DNA of 64,000 nt from Leisingera sp. ANG59 (GCF_013317235.1 NZ_WLCM01000011.1:1-64000), one strand, 5' to 3'. Positions 16,877-25,834 are shown, numbered from the stretch's first letter. Numbers and translations are program-made. Notes: generated from the sequence alone by a model not told the origin.

Positions 16877-17716
16877 ATGAGCTTTGTTCTGTCCACCCTG
16901 CCCCAGACCTGGCCCTGGCTGATCCTGATGGCGGCGCTTGCTGCGGGCTGGGCCGGGAACCGCGGGCTGGCCTTTGCCATGCTTGCAGCTTTTGCCGGGG
17001 CCGCGGTTGCGCTCGGGCATCTGACGCCGCTGGCGCTGACGGCGCTGGCCGCCGGCCTGCTGTTTGCCGCCTTTATCCCCCGCACCCGCGGCCCGGCCGC
17101 GCTCATCGCCCACGCGGTGCTGGTGCTGTGGTCGCTGGCGCTTGGCGCGCATCTGCTGCCAGGGGTGCAGAACCTGCTGATCCTCGATCAGGTGCAGGCA
17201 GGCCCCGCCAGCGCGCCCTACTCGCTGCACCTGAACCTCGACAAGCCGCTGGTGTTCTTCTCCCTGCTGCTCGCCTGGCCCGTCCTGCTGCAGCGCAACG
17301 CCCCGGCTGGCAAGCACGCACTGGCAGCCGGCCTGCTGCTCCTCGCTGCGCTTCTGCCGCTGGCCCTGCTGACCGGCGCGCTGCGGCTGGAACCCGGCTT
17401 GCCGGAATGGGCGCTCCTGTGGATGGCGTCGAACCTGCTGCTCACTTGCCTGGCAGAGGAAGCCTTCTTCCGCGGCTACCTGCAGCAGGGTCTCAGCCGC
17501 CGCTTCGGGCCTGCCGCGGGCATCGCCGCCGCCAGCCTGCTGTTCGGCCTCGCCCACATCGGCGCCGGCCCCGCGGTGGCCGCATTTGCGGCGCTGCTGG
17601 GGCTGGCCTGCGGGCTGGGCTATTGGGGAACAGGCCGGTTTTACGTGCCGGTGCTGATGCACTTTGCCTTCAACCTCATCCACCTCCTGCTGTTCACTTA
17701 CCCCGGCCCGGCCTGA
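16877..17716 (+). CDS. CPBP family intramembrane glutamic endopeptidase
   Basis: A 279-residue polytopic membrane protein with the CPBP (ABI/Rce1-like) motifs in its last third: LAEEAFFRGYLQ (catalytic Glu194-Glu195), LFGLAHIG, and HFAFNLIHLLLF with the metal/catalytic histidines and asparagine. About eight hydrophobic segments are visible. Substrates of bacterial CPBP proteases are rarely known. The ATG at 16877 is chosen over a GTG three codons upstream; neither has a strong ribosome-binding site. Confidence 0.87.
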   Translation: MSFVLSTLPQTWPWLILMAALAAGWAGNRGLAFAMLAAFAGAAVALGHLTPLALTALAAGLLFAAFIPRTRGPAALIAHAVLVLWSLALGAHLLPGVQNLLILDQVQAGPASAPYSLHLNLDKPLVFFSLLLAWPVLLQRNAPAGKHALAAGLLLLAALLPLALLTGALRLEPGLPEWALLWMASNLLLTCLAEEAFFRGYLQQGLSRRFGPAAGIAAASLLFGLAHIGAGPAVAAFAALLGLACGLGYWGTGRFYVPVLMHFAFNLIHLLLFTYPGPA

Positions 17717-17781
17717 AATCTGCCGCACCGGTGCACAGGGGGTGTACAGGGGGTGCAAGCATGTCACCCCCCTGCCGGGCT

Positions 17782-18240
17782 TCAGACCGGTAGCGCCGTG
17801 GTCTTGAACACGGTGCGCAGGGCAAAGCTCGACTGCATCTGCGCCACCCCCGGCAGGCGTGCCAGATGCTGGCGGTGGATGCGGGCGAAATCCTCGGTGT
17901 TCTCCGCCACCACCTTGAGGATGTAATCCGCCGTGCCCGCCATCAGATGGCACTCCAGCACGTCCGGAATCCGCGACACCGCTTTCTCGAACGCGTCCAG
18001 CACCTCATCCGCCTGGCCGGACAGGGTGATCTCCACAAACACCGTCGACGGCACGTTCATCTTGCGCGCGTCCAGCAGCGCGACATAATCGCGGATATAC
18101 CCCTCCGCCTCCAGCCGCTGAACGCGGCGGTGGCAGGCCGAGGCCGACAGGTTCACCCGCTCCGACAGGTCGGCGTTGGAGATGCGGCCCTGCTTTTGCA
18201 GCACCGAGAGAATGCGACGATCTGTTTCGTCCAGCGACAT
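17782..18240 (-). CDS. Lrp/AsnC family regulator, likely regulator of ald
   Basis: From this start the protein has 152 residues, the standard Lrp/AsnC size. The N-terminal HTH (LDETDRRILSVLQKQGRISNADLSERVNLSASACHRRVQRLE) is followed by the RAM ligand-binding domain (VFVEITLSG, VLECHLMAGTADYILKVVAE). It is divergent from alanine dehydrogenase, an arrangement in which the regulator usually activates ald in response to alanine. In-frame ATGs at 18297 and 18327 would add an unusual N-terminal extension. Confidence 0.93.
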   Translation of the reverse strand: MSLDETDRRILSVLQKQGRISNADLSERVNLSASACHRRVQRLEAEGYIRDYVALLDARKMNVPSTVFVEITLSGQADEVLDAFEKAVSRIPDVLECHLMAGTADYILKVVAENTEDFARIHRQHLARLPGVAQMQSSFALRTVFKTTALPV

Positions 18241-18276
18241 TTTGCGAAGATCCTTGCTGTGTTTTGCCGTTATACG

Positions 18277-18289
18277 CGAAGAATCTTCG
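18277..18289. promoter_or_regulatory. palindrome in the lrp-ald divergent promoter
   Basis: CGAAGAATCTTCG is a perfect 13-base palindrome 37-49 bases upstream of the Lrp-type start and about 90 bases upstream of ald. It is a candidate Lrp operator by position only. Confidence 0.45.
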
Positions 18290-18379
18290 AAAGCCATGTT
18301 TTTATTCCGCCCAAAAAAGAAGCACATTTCGGGCTGCCTGCGTCAAAATGACCGCAGAGAGTTTTGAGGAGATACTCAC

Positions 18380-19498
18380 ATGAAAATCGGCTGCCCCACC
18401 GAAATCAAACCGCAGGAATTCCGCGTCGGCATGACCCCGGACGCCGCCCGCGAAGCCGTGCTGCGCGGCCATGAGGTTGTCATCCAGCAAGGCGCCGGCC
18501 TGGGCGCAGGCTTCACCGACGAGGACTATGCCGCCGCCGGTGCCGTGATCCTGGACACCGCCGAGGAAATCTTTGCCACCGCCGACATGATCGTCAAGGT
18601 GAAGGAGCCGCAGGCGGTTGAGCGCAAGATGCTGCGCGAAAACCAGCTGCTGTTCACCTACCTGCACCTGGCGCCCGATCCGGAGCAGACCAAGGACCTG
18701 CTGGAATCCGGTTGCACCGCAATTGCTTACGAGACCGTCACCGACGACCGCGGCGGCCTGCCGCTGCTGGCGCCGATGTCGGAAGTGGCCGGCCGTCTGG
18801 CCCCGCAGGTCGGCAGCTGGACACTGCAGAAGGCCAACGGCGGCCGCGGCGTGCTGATGGGCGGCGTGCCCGGCGTGGCCCCGGCCAAGGTGGTGGTGAT
18901 CGGCGGCGGCGTCGTCGGCACCCACGCAGCCAAGATCGCGGCCGGCATGGGCGCGGATGTCACCATCCTCGACCGCTCGCTGACCCGCCTGAAGTATCTG
19001 GACGACGTCTTCGGCCGCACCTTCAAGAACCAGTATTCCACCGCCGGCGCCACCGCTGAGCTGGTGCGCGAGGCCGACATGGTGATCGGCGCGGTACTGG
19101 TCCCCGGTGCGGCAGCCCCAAAACTGGTGTCCCGCGCGCAGCTCAGCGAGATGAAGCCTGGCGCAGTGCTGGTGGACGTCGCCATCGACCAGGGCGGCTG
19201 CTTCGAGACCTCGAAGGCAACCACCCACGCCGACCCGATCTATGAGGTCGACGGCATCATGCACTACTGCGTGGCCAACATGCCGGGCGCCGTGGCGCGC
19301 ACCTCGACCCAGGCCCTGGGCAACGCCACCATGCCGTTCATGCTGAACCTGGCCAACAAAGGCTGGCGCCAGGCCTGCGAGGACGACCCGCACCTGCTGA
19401 ACGGCCTGAACGTGCACGCAGGCCAGCTGACCTACTACGCGGTTGGCGAGGCCCTGGGCATCGACGTGCTGTCGCCGAAACTGGCGCTCAAGCAGTAA
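18380..19498 (+). CDS. ald: alanine dehydrogenase
   Basis: The enzyme (372 residues) oxidatively deaminates L-alanine to pyruvate and ammonia with NAD. Family landmarks are MKIGCPTEIKPQEFRVGMTP (substrate Arg15), KVKEPQ (Lys75), TYLHLAPD (His96), the Rossmann motif VVVIGGGVVGTHAAKIA (about 172-187) and DVAIDQGGCFET. Ribosome-binding site GAGGAGAT lies upstream. The neighbouring divergent Lrp-type regulator supports control by alanine. Confidence 0.98.
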   Translation: MKIGCPTEIKPQEFRVGMTPDAAREAVLRGHEVVIQQGAGLGAGFTDEDYAAAGAVILDTAEEIFATADMIVKVKEPQAVERKMLRENQLLFTYLHLAPDPEQTKDLLESGCTAIAYETVTDDRGGLPLLAPMSEVAGRLAPQVGSWTLQKANGGRGVLMGGVPGVAPAKVVVIGGGVVGTHAAKIAAGMGADVTILDRSLTRLKYLDDVFGRTFKNQYSTAGATAELVREADMVIGAVLVPGAAAPKLVSRAQLSEMKPGAVLVDVAIDQGGCFETSKATTHADPIYEVDGIMHYCVANMPGAVARTSTQALGNATMPFMLNLANKGWRQACEDDPHLLNGLNVHAGQLTYYAVGEALGIDVLSPKLALKQ

Positions 19499-19531
19499 CC
19501 CCGCACACGCGGACAGCGGAACAAACAGTAA

Positions 19532-19558
19532 GCCCCGCCGGACCGGCGGGGCCTTTTT
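19532..19558 (+). terminator. terminator of ald
   Basis: GCCCCGCCG (19532-19540) and CGGCGGGGC (19544-19552) form a GC-rich stem followed by a run of five or six T residues. Confidence 0.9.
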
Positions 19559-19574
19559 CATTGTGCGGCAGCGG

Positions 19575-20057
19575 TCAGCGCACCCCGTAGCGGGCCAGCA
19601 ATGCCGCCCGTGCGGCCCAGTCCGGCCCGCAGAGAATTTCGACGAACCCCTCTTCATAAGCCTCGCGCGGCAGATCGTCATGAATACTGAACCATGCGAT
19701 CCGGCTCTCGGTGCCATAGTGGCGCTGCGGCGGAATGTCTTCGGGGTGATCCAGGCTCGCCAGCGTGACGACCATCCAATCCGACCATTCCGGAATCCGC
19801 GGCCGGTAGAACAGGTAGGTGCCGCAGCTGCCGCAGAAGCCGCGTTCCGCAATCGGCGATGACTGATAGAGCTTCGGCGCCCCCGACGTGATCCGGAACG
19901 CCTCCCTCGCCACAAAGGCCCCGGCAATTACGGGGGCGCCGCTTGCCTTCTGGCAGGTCCGGCAATGGCAGTAATGCGGATCGTACAGCGGTTCACTCAC
20001 CGCAAAGCGCAGATCTCCGCATAGGCAACCGCCTGCGATTTCCTCAAACCTTCCCAT
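19575..20057 (-). CDS. GFA family (CENP-V/GFA domain) zinc protein
   Basis: The 160-residue protein carries the full cysteine pattern of the GFA/CENP-V fold: GGCLCGDLRF (Cys11, Cys13), YCHCRTCQKASG (Cys30, Cys32, Cys35) and GFCGSCGTYLFYR (Cys75, Cys78). The family was named for glutathione-dependent formaldehyde-activating enzyme, but most members have unproven activity. GGGAGA precedes the ATG. Confidence 0.9.
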   Translation of the reverse strand: MGRFEEIAGGCLCGDLRFAVSEPLYDPHYCHCRTCQKASGAPVIAGAFVAREAFRITSGAPKLYQSSPIAERGFCGSCGTYLFYRPRIPEWSDWMVVTLASLDHPEDIPPQRHYGTESRIAWFSIHDDLPREAYEEGFVEILCGPDWAARAALLARYGVR

Positions 20058-20358
20058 GGCAAATGTCTCCCAAGGATTTTCTGTCCTGCAAGACTACAGC
20101 AATTCCCCAGAACTCAAGCATCCAGAAGCATCCCGATGGCTCCCGTTGGGCTGACACGACCCTGCGGTCATCCGGGAGCATCCACCGTTCTCCCCTTGGA
20201 GACAATCGGCCTGCATTGTTCCCGTGCAGATGATTTTTGCCCGCCCGAGATTTTGTTAAAAATAAGGCAAATTTATGAAATTGCGGCATGTCCGGACAGC
20301 AGCGGCCGGCAGGACAGGCCTGTGCAACCATTTCCGGTCATGAGTGAAAGCACTTCTT
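20058..20358. other. divergent intergenic region
   Basis: No gene is seen. A 7-base stem GCTCCCG/CGGGAGC (20139-20145 and 20173-20179) and three AGCATCC/GCATCC copies occur near 20117-20183. The A/T-rich stretch at about 20255-20282 may hold a promoter for the downstream acidic protein. Confidence 0.4.
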
Positions 20359-21252
20359 ATGTCTGAAAGTTCCAAGATCTTTACCTACGCGGTGGACGGC
20401 CTTGCCTACACCGTCACCGTTTATGAGGAAAACGGCGAATTCTTTGCTGATATCACTGTCGAAGAAGGCGCCATGGACGTGAACGCCATCTATTTCGGCG
20501 ATGATGACTTCTCCGGCTCCAGCGAATCCCTAAATGGCCCGCTGAACATGAATGGCGCCAGCCTGGACGGCGAGAAGGTGCAGTGGGACGAGGCCACAGA
20601 GCTGAGCCGCCCCGGCCTGGGGCCGGCGGGCGAGGACAAGGAAACCTACCTGCAGACCGGCGATACGATGACGGTCTCGCTGGATATCGAAAGCTTGGAC
20701 GAGATCGGTATCTTCGGTATCCGCGCCACCTCCACCACGACGGACGCAGGTTCCATCAAGGCCGTAAGCGATGATCCAGAGGCGCCGGAAGAACCGGAGG
20801 ATCCCGAAGAGCCCACCTACGAGAAGGTCTTTTTCGGTGAGGTGTTCTCGGATAGCGGCGATCCGCTGGGCGGCACCTTCATTCTGGATGAGGAACCGGA
20901 CCCGAACCCCTACAGCATTCCCGCCCTGCCCGAAGGCACCGAGCCGACATTTGACAATTACCTGTCCCATTTCCTGTCGGAGGACATCGGCGGCGATCTG
21001 GCAGCCGTTCAATCCGTGGTGTTCTACAGCACCGGTGAAGATGGCGCGCAGGAAGAGCTGTTCCGCATCGACGCTCCGCAAGGCGGTTTCCAAAGCGCGG
21101 ATGAGCTGCTCGCGGCCTATGACGATGTGCTTGACGGCACAGGCGATCTCTCCTGCATGGACCTGATGGCGTCGTTGAGCCTGGAAGCGAACGCCGATGC
21201 GCTGCCGGAGGCCGGAGAGGATCTGGATGCGGACGATTTCGAACTGGTCTGA
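20359..21252 (+). CDS. acidic hypothetical protein, possible type I secretion substrate without RTX repeats
   Basis: This 297-residue protein is very rich in Asp and Glu, with an acidic Pro-rich hinge (DDPEAPEEPEDPEEP, about 140-154) separating two parts. The N-terminal part (FTYAVDGLAYTVTVYEENGEF...FGIRATSTTTDAGSIKAVS) looks like a beta-rich domain. The second part has no recognised motif. No signal peptide is present. The C-terminus LDADDFELV resembles the short Asp-rich, hydrophobic-ending tails of type I secretion substrates, such as SADFLF of the CAP-RTX protein in this window. Secretion is an inference. Function is unknown. The ATG is preferred over a GTG five codons upstream; no strong ribosome-binding site is seen. 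Confidence 0.7.
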   Translation: MSESSKIFTYAVDGLAYTVTVYEENGEFFADITVEEGAMDVNAIYFGDDDFSGSSESLNGPLNMNGASLDGEKVQWDEATELSRPGLGPAGEDKETYLQTGDTMTVSLDIESLDEIGIFGIRATSTTTDAGSIKAVSDDPEAPEEPEDPEEPTYEKVFFGEVFSDSGDPLGGTFILDEEPDPNPYSIPALPEGTEPTFDNYLSHFLSEDIGGDLAAVQSVVFYSTGEDGAQEELFRIDAPQGGFQSADELLAAYDDVLDGTGDLSCMDLMASLSLEANADALPEAGEDLDADDFELV

Positions 21253-21397
21253 TGTGACCGGGGCAGCCCGGCCGCCGCCCCTATTGCCCGCCCTGCGGTT
21301 GAGGCGTTACCTGCCGGACATTCCCCGTTTACAGCCTGAAACGCCGCTCCTAGCCTGTAGCGCATAACAATGCGACAGGGATGGAAAGGAAACGGGC

Positions 21398-21829
21398 ATG
21401 CTGGACGAGTTCAAGGCCTTCATTGCAAAGGGCAATGTGATGGACATGGCGGTGGGGATCATCATCGGTGCCGCCTTCACCGCGATCGTGAAATCCATGG
21501 TCGATGATCTGATCAACCCGATCATCGGCCTGTTCACCGGCGGGGTGGACTTCACCAACAATTTTGTGGTTCTGGGCGGCGACGGCGCCGACTACAGCTC
21601 GCTGGAGGCCGCCCGCGAGGCCGGGGCTTCGGTCTTTGCCTATGGTTCCTTCCTGATGGCAGTGCTGAACTTCCTGATCATCGCCTGGGTGGTGTTCCTG
21701 CTGGTCAAATCCGTGAACCGCGCCCGCGTCGCGATGCAACGGCAGGAGGACGCGCCGGCCGAGGAAGCCCCCGCCGGGCCGACAGAACTTGACGTGCTGC
21801 TGGAAATCCGCGACTCGCTGAAAAAATAA
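21398..21829 (+). CDS. mscL: large-conductance mechanosensitive channel
   Basis: A 143-residue Msc[45 protein letters not shown] (N-terminal helix and pore-lining TM1) and [24 protein letters not shown] (TM2), followed by a charged C-terminal helix. The channel opens under hypo-osmotic membrane tension. GGAAAGGAAACGGGC precedes the ATG. An MscS-type channel gene follows 78 bases downstream. Confidence 0.98.
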   Translation: MLDEFKAFIAKGNVMDMAVGIIIGAAFTAIVKSMVDDLINPIIGLFTGGVDFTNNFVVLGGDGADYSSLEAAREAGASVFAYGSFLMAVLNFLIIAWVVFLLVKSVNRARVAMQRQEDAPAEEAPAGPTELDVLLEIRDSLKK

Positions 21830-21907
21830 CGCCGGGGCTCCGGCACCAAGGAATTGCTGAGGGGCGGGTTTCCGCTCCTCAGCGCGTTTGCAAGGGATAA
21901 CAACGCA

Positions 21908-22714
21908 ATGGAACAATTGATCGAACAGGCCGGCGCGCTGTGGCCGCTGCTGGTGGCGGGCGTCAAGGCGCTGGCGGTGCTGGTTCTCGGCTGGATTGCC
22001 ACCGGCTGGATCAGCGGCGCGGTGCGCAGCCGCATCAACAAGACGCCGCAGATCGACCCGACTCTGGGCAACTTCGCCGCCAGCTTGATCCGCTGGGTGC
22101 TCTTGGCGGTGGTGCTGGTCGCGATCCTCGGCATCTTCGGCATTCAGGCGACCAGCCTGGTCGCGATGCTGGGCGCCGCTACCCTGGCGATCGGGCTGGC
22201 GCTGCAGGGCACGCTGAGCGATCTGGCGGCGGGTTTCATGCTGATCCTGTTCCGCCCCTACAAAATCGGTCAGTATGTCGATATCGGCGGCACCAAGGGC
22301 ACCGTGAAGGACGTGAACCTGTTCGTGACCGAACTGGCAACGCCGGACAATGTGCAGATCATCGTTCCGAACGGTCAGGCCTGGGGTTCGGTCATTACCA
22401 ACTTCTCTCACCACCCGACCCGCCGTGTCGACATGGTGTTCGGCATTGACTACGGCGACAGCGCAGAAGCCGCGAAGGCGATTATCCTGGCAGAGGCCAA
22501 TGCGGATGCGCGGGTTCTGCAGGATCCCGAACCCTGGGTGCGGGTCACCAACCTAGGCGACAGCTCTGTCGATCTGACCGCGCGGGTCTGGTGCAAGGCA
22601 GAGGATTACTGGGAAGTGAAGTTTGCCCTCACCCAGGGCGTGAAGGAGGCCTTTGACGCCAAGGGCATCTCCATCCCCTATCCGCATTCGGTGGAAATCC
22701 AAAAAGCGGGCTGA
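21908..22714 (+). CDS. small-conductance mechanosensitive channel (MscS family)
   Basis: The 268-residue protein has an MscS layout: three hydrophobic segments, with the third being the Gly/Ala-rich pore helix (SLVAMLGAATLAIGLALQGTLSDLAAG), then the beta domain (FRPYKIGQYVDIGGTKGTVKDVNLF..TPDNVQIIVPNGQAWGSVITNFS) and the alpha/beta vestibule domain ending ISIPYPHSVEI. It follows mscL, so the two osmotic safety valves are probably co-expressed. An AGGGA site lies upstream of the ATG at 21908. Confidence 0.96.
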   Translation: MEQLIEQAGALWPLLVAGVKALAVLVLGWIATGWISGAVRSRINKTPQIDPTLGNFAASLIRWVLLAVVLVAILGIFGIQATSLVAMLGAATLAIGLALQGTLSDLAAGFMLILFRPYKIGQYVDIGGTKGTVKDVNLFVTELATPDNVQIIVPNGQAWGSVITNFSHHPTRRVDMVFGIDYGDSAEAAKAIILAEANADARVLQDPEPWVRVTNLGDSSVDLTARVWCKAEDYWEVKFALTQGVKEAFDAKGISIPYPHSVEIQKAG

Positions 22715-22769
22715 GGCCCTGCCGCCCGCCGCTGGCACCGTGCCGGGGCCGCATCCCGCCTGTGCCCGG

Positions 22770-22795
22770 CGCCCCGCCTTTGGCGGGGCGTTTGC
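22770..22795 (+). terminator. terminator after the MscS-type gene
   Basis: CGCCCCGCC (22770-22778) and GGCGGGGCG (22782-22790) form a 9-base stem with a TTT loop, followed by TTTG. Confidence 0.75.
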
Positions 22796-22814
22796 GTAAT
22801 GCCGTCTCCGGCCC

Positions 22815-23351
22815 CTATTGCTGCCGTGCCGCCCGCACGGCACGGAGAGCTGCGTTCCGGGCTCTTACCGCGCGCCCCCGCTCCTGCACTCTGTTTTCCT
22901 GCTTGGCCGGCGGCCAGCCTGCCAGCACAGTAACGCCTTCCTCATCCGCAAACGCCCATTGCGCCGCAATCAGCTGGTAATTCTTGACCTCCCAGCCGGA
23001 AGGATCGGGCTGAAACCGGAACCGCCAGGTGCCGCGCACCTGCACCGGCAGCCGCAGCTGGCTGATCTGATTCATTGCCTCATGCCCGTTCAGCGCTGCC
23101 CGCGCGCCCTGCATCCGCAGTTTCCGCATCCGCTCCACCAGGCTGGCGGCCTCGCGCAGGCGGCGGCCGGCAAAAATGACCTCGATCTCGGCGGCGGGGC
23201 GGACGATTCCCTTCACGACCAGATCGCCGCGGTTGTTGCGGCTGAACACCGGCACCAGATCCACCGGCACATCACGCACCTCGCGCTTGAACAGGCCCGC
23301 GTCCTCGATCAGCGGGGTGACTTGCACTGGCGGGCGGCGGCGGTTCGTCAT
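22815..23351 (-). CDS. conserved hypothetical protein
   Basis: The protein has 178 residues and an even mix of polar and hydrophobic residues without membrane segments. The first half is beta-rich (VPVDLVPVFSRNNRGDLVVKGIVRPAAEIEVIFAGRRL). The rest includes RGTWRFRFQPDPSGWEVKNYQLIAAQWAFAD and an Arg/Ala-rich basic C-terminal helix. I do not recognise a family. Codon usage and the regular composition argue for a real gene. It stands alone, convergent with the MscS-type gene. Confidence 0.65.
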   Translation of the reverse strand: MTNRRRPPVQVTPLIEDAGLFKREVRDVPVDLVPVFSRNNRGDLVVKGIVRPAAEIEVIFAGRRLREAASLVERMRKLRMQGARAALNGHEAMNQISQLRLPVQVRGTWRFRFQPDPSGWEVKNYQLIAAQWAFADEEGVTVLAGWPPAKQENRVQERGRAVRARNAALRAVRAARQQ

Positions 23352-23524
23352 TCGGCTGTCCCAAACACCGCCCTCAGGAGAGAACGGTGCCTATGTTGTG
23401 GTCCTGTGTCGCCTTGAACCTAGACCAGGTGCGTTAAAGAAGCGTTGCACGGCGCTGCGAGCCGCAGATGCCTCAGCCCCCATCAGATCGCTGCAAAACA
23501 TTGAAACAATGGGATGTTTATACC

Positions 23525-24052
23525 TTACCGGCCGACAGGCCGCTTCATGACCAGCGTGGGATTGCCCCGGTAAAGGGCCTCGCCGGCGGGTGCATAGCCC
23601 AGCTTGCGGGCCACTTTGTGCGACACATTGTGGGCCGGATCAAAGATGCAGGCGGTTTCCGCCCAGTCCGTCGCCTCCGCCGCCCATTGGTGGACCCGGC
23701 TCACCGCTTCGGTGGCGATCCCCTGCCCGTGCACTTCCGGCGCCAGCACCCAGCCCGCTTCCGGCACACCTGCCAGCGGCGGGTCAATGCCGCGCCGGTA
23801 GTCGGCAAAGCCCACCTCGCCGATGAACCGGCCGCTGTCGCGCAGGGTGACCGCCCAATAGCCGTAGCCCAGCGCCTGCCAATGGCCGATGTAGCGCAGC
23901 AGCCGGGTCCAGCTTTCCTCTGGCGTGGAGGGCGTGCCGGAGATGAAACGCACCACCTCCGGCTCTGCCCAGAGCGCCGCCACGGCCTCGAAGTCCTGCG
24001 CCCGGTGCGGGCGCAGGGTCAGCCGCTCTGTCTCAAGCGTTGGAGGCGTCAT
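23525..24052 (-). CDS. GNAT family N-acetyltransferase (RimJ/RimL type)
   Basis: A 175-residue acetyltransferase: LETERLTLRPHRAQDFEAVAALW (N-terminal strand/helix), GYWAVTLRDSGRFIGEVGF (core strands) and PEVHGQGIATEAVSRV (acetyl-CoA loop Q/R-x-x-G-x-G/A), then ETACIFDPAHNVSHKVARKLGY. Its ATG overlaps the YtoQ-family stop by 4 bases, so it is the last gene of a coupled three-gene operon. The substrate is unknown. Confidence 0.88.
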   Translation of the reverse strand: MTPPTLETERLTLRPHRAQDFEAVAALWAEPEVVRFISGTPSTPEESWTRLLRYIGHWQALGYGYWAVTLRDSGRFIGEVGFADYRRGIDPPLAGVPEAGWVLAPEVHGQGIATEAVSRVHQWAAEATDWAETACIFDPAHNVSHKVARKLGYAPAGEALYRGNPTLVMKRPVGR

Positions 24053-24498
24053 GCTGGCAGCTTGCCGGTCAGAACATAGGTGAGGATCTCGACCACTTGG
24101 CGCGGCTCCTCCGCCACCGCCAGCGCGGCGGCGTGGACCTCTTTCAGCGCGTGCTGATGCTCAGGCGAGCTAAGCACGATGATCGACTTGCCCAGCGCCG
24201 CTGCATAGCCCGCGTCAAAGGCCGCGTTCCACTGTTTGTACTTGTCGCCGAAGCGCACCACCACAACATCGGCATCCGCAATCCCCTTGCGGGTGCGGAT
24301 CGCGTTGACCATCGCGCCCTTGTGGTCATGCCAGTATTTGTTTTCCTCGGCGCCCAGCACCGCCACGCCGCAATCGTCGCTGGCGTCGTGATCCGTCACC
24401 GGCGCGCTGAAACTTACCTCCAGCCCCTTTGCGCCTTCGATGATCTGCTCCCGCCAGTCGGTGTGGATCTCGCCCGAGAGATAAACATTCAATGCCAC
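24049..24498 (-). CDS. YtoQ family protein
   Basis: This 149-residue protein matches the YtoQ family throughout: VYLSGEIHTDWR near the start, GLEVSFSAPVTDHDASDDCG, a central ADVVVVRFGDKYKQWNAAFDAGYAAALGK and the C-terminal VVEILTYVLTG. The nucleoside 2-deoxyribosyltransferase-like fold suggests nucleotide or sugar binding, but the reaction is unknown. The start is GTG and overlaps the end of the phosphoribosyltransferase gene by 10 bases. Confidence 0.88.
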   Translation of the reverse strand: MALNVYLSGEIHTDWREQIIEGAKGLEVSFSAPVTDHDASDDCGVAVLGAEENKYWHDHKGAMVNAIRTRKGIADADVVVVRFGDKYKQWNAAFDAGYAAALGKSIIVLSSPEHQHALKEVHAAALAVAEEPRQVVEILTYVLTGKLPA

Positions 24499-25151
24499 GT
24501 CTTGTCCTTTCCTGCGCCAGCCTCCGGGGCCGCGGCCAGAGCGGCCATGACCTCATCATCGCTGGTTTGCGTAAAATCCCTGTAATGCGCGCCGACCGCC
24601 CAGAACTCCCTGGGGCTCAGCAAACAGACCAGAGTATCCACCAAGGGGCGCAATTCGTCCACCGCTTCCGGCGGCGCTACCGGCACCGCCAGGATCACGC
24701 CAGCGGGCTGACGCTCCCGCAGCCAGAAATGTGCGGCCATGAAGGTGGCGCCAGTGGCAATCCCGTCGTCCACCACGATCACTGTGCGCCCTTCCAGCAC
24801 AATCGGGGCGCGCCCTTGCAGATAGCGGGCGCGGCGGGCGGCGTTCTCTTCTCGCGCCTGGGCCACCTGAGGAGCAAAATCCTCCGGCCTCATGCCGGTG
24901 GCCTTCAGCAGAGCGCCGTTGAAAATGGGATTGCTGCCCTCAGCCAAAGCCCCTGCGGCCAGCTCCGGATTGGAGGGCATACCGATCTTGCGGATCAGGA
25001 TCAGGTCCATGGGCGCGTGCAAGGCTTGCGCAATCGGCAGGGCAACAGGTGCCCCGCCCCGCGGCAGCGCCAAAACCACGGGGTCAGTCATCGGCAATTC
25101 AGCCAGTTCCTTGGCCAGCTGAAGTCCGGCAGAAATCCGGTCTTCAAACAT
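24489..25151 (-). CDS. phosphoribosyltransferase family protein
   Basis: About 220 residues with a PRTase fold. ALPRGGAPVALPIAQAL forms the N-terminal core, LILIRKIGMPSNPELAAGA the flexible region, and VIVVDDGIATGATFMAA the 13-residue PRPP-binding motif. Such stand-alone proteins often lie in stress or salvage operons and have no assigned substrate. The ATG at 25151 has GGAGG 5 bases upstream, better than the GTG at 25163. It leads the PRTase-YtoQ-GNAT operon with overlapping genes. Confidence 0.9.
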   Translation of the reverse strand: MFEDRISAGLQLAKELAELPMTDPVVLALPRGGAPVALPIAQALHAPMDLILIRKIGMPSNPELAAGALAEGSNPIFNGALLKATGMRPEDFAPQVAQAREENAARRARYLQGRAPIVLEGRTVIVVDDGIATGATFMAAHFWLRERQPAGVILAVPVAPPEAVDELRPLVDTLVCLLSPREFWAVGAHYRDFTQTSDDEVMAALAAAPEAGAGKDKTWH

Positions 25152-25198
25152 CTCAGCCTCCACCCCGTTACCTAGCGCGGAAGCCGCAAAGGCAAAAT

Positions 25199-25834
25199 TC
25201 AGCGCCGCCGCGCCACCAGGTAGCGCCCGGGCGTATCGGCCGGGTAGTTGCCGGTCTCGTTGATCTCGAACCCCGCCTTCTGCACTGCCGTCTCCAGCCT
25301 GCGGATGTTGATGAAATCCACATAGCTGGGCGCCTTGCCTGCCAGCCGCATCAGCGGGATGGCCGCCGAAAACAGCCAGTATTTCCAGCTGCCCCGCATC
25401 TCGCCCAAACAGGGGGTCTTGGAGATGAACAGCCCGCCGGGCTTCACCCGTTCTGCGACGCCGTCCAAAACCTCCGCCAGATCCGGCAGCAGATGCAGCA
25501 GGTTATGCGCCAGGACCGCATCAAACGGGCCCTCCGGCGCCTGCCCGGCGCTGCAGCATTGAAACTCGACGTTACCGGCGCCAGCATCCCAGGCCCGCTC
25601 GCGGCCAACCTCCAGCATAGCCTCCGACAGATCAGTTGCGACAATCCTGGAAACCCCGCCCGCCAGCTCAATGGCGGTGGAGCCGGTGCCGCAGCCCAGT
25701 TCCAGCACGGTGTGATCCGCCTTGAGATAGGACCGTGTCCGCTCCAGCGCATGGCGGTAGGCATCCATGTCGCGGATCTTGGACTTTGCGTATTTCGGGG
25801 CGATCCTGTTCCAAAAACGGGCGTCGGCGGTCAT
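25199..25834 (-). CDS. class I SAM-dependent methyltransferase
   Basis: The protein (211 residues from this ATG) carries the SAM-binding motif I LELGCGTGSTAIELA, motif post-I VATDLSEAML and motif IV FDAVLAHNLLHLLPD, with VKPGGLFISKTPCLG following. AAGGAGAT gives an ideal ribosome-binding site. It is divergent from a LysR gene 90 bases away, which is its likely regulator. The substrate, probably a small molecule, is unknown. Confidence 0.9.
   Translation of the reverse strand: MTADARFWNRIAPKYAKSKIRDMDAYRHALERTRSYLKADHTVLELGCGTGSTAIELAGGVSRIVATDLSEAMLEVGRERAWDAGAGNVEFQCCSAGQAPEGPFDAVLAHNLLHLLPDLAEVLDGVAERVKPGGLFISKTPCLGEMRGSWKYWLFSAAIPLMRLAGKAPSYVDFINIRRLETAVQKAGFEINETGNYPADTPGRYLVARRR

Noticed and set aside
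16667-17953. 428-codon open frame opposite the CPBP protease gene
   Set aside because: Its product is Gln/Gly/Arg-rich low complexity, while the + strand encodes clear CPBP motifs.
18302-19927. 541-codon open frame opposite ald
   Set aside because: Shadow of alanine dehydrogenase and the GFA gene, with no ribosome-binding site or family features.
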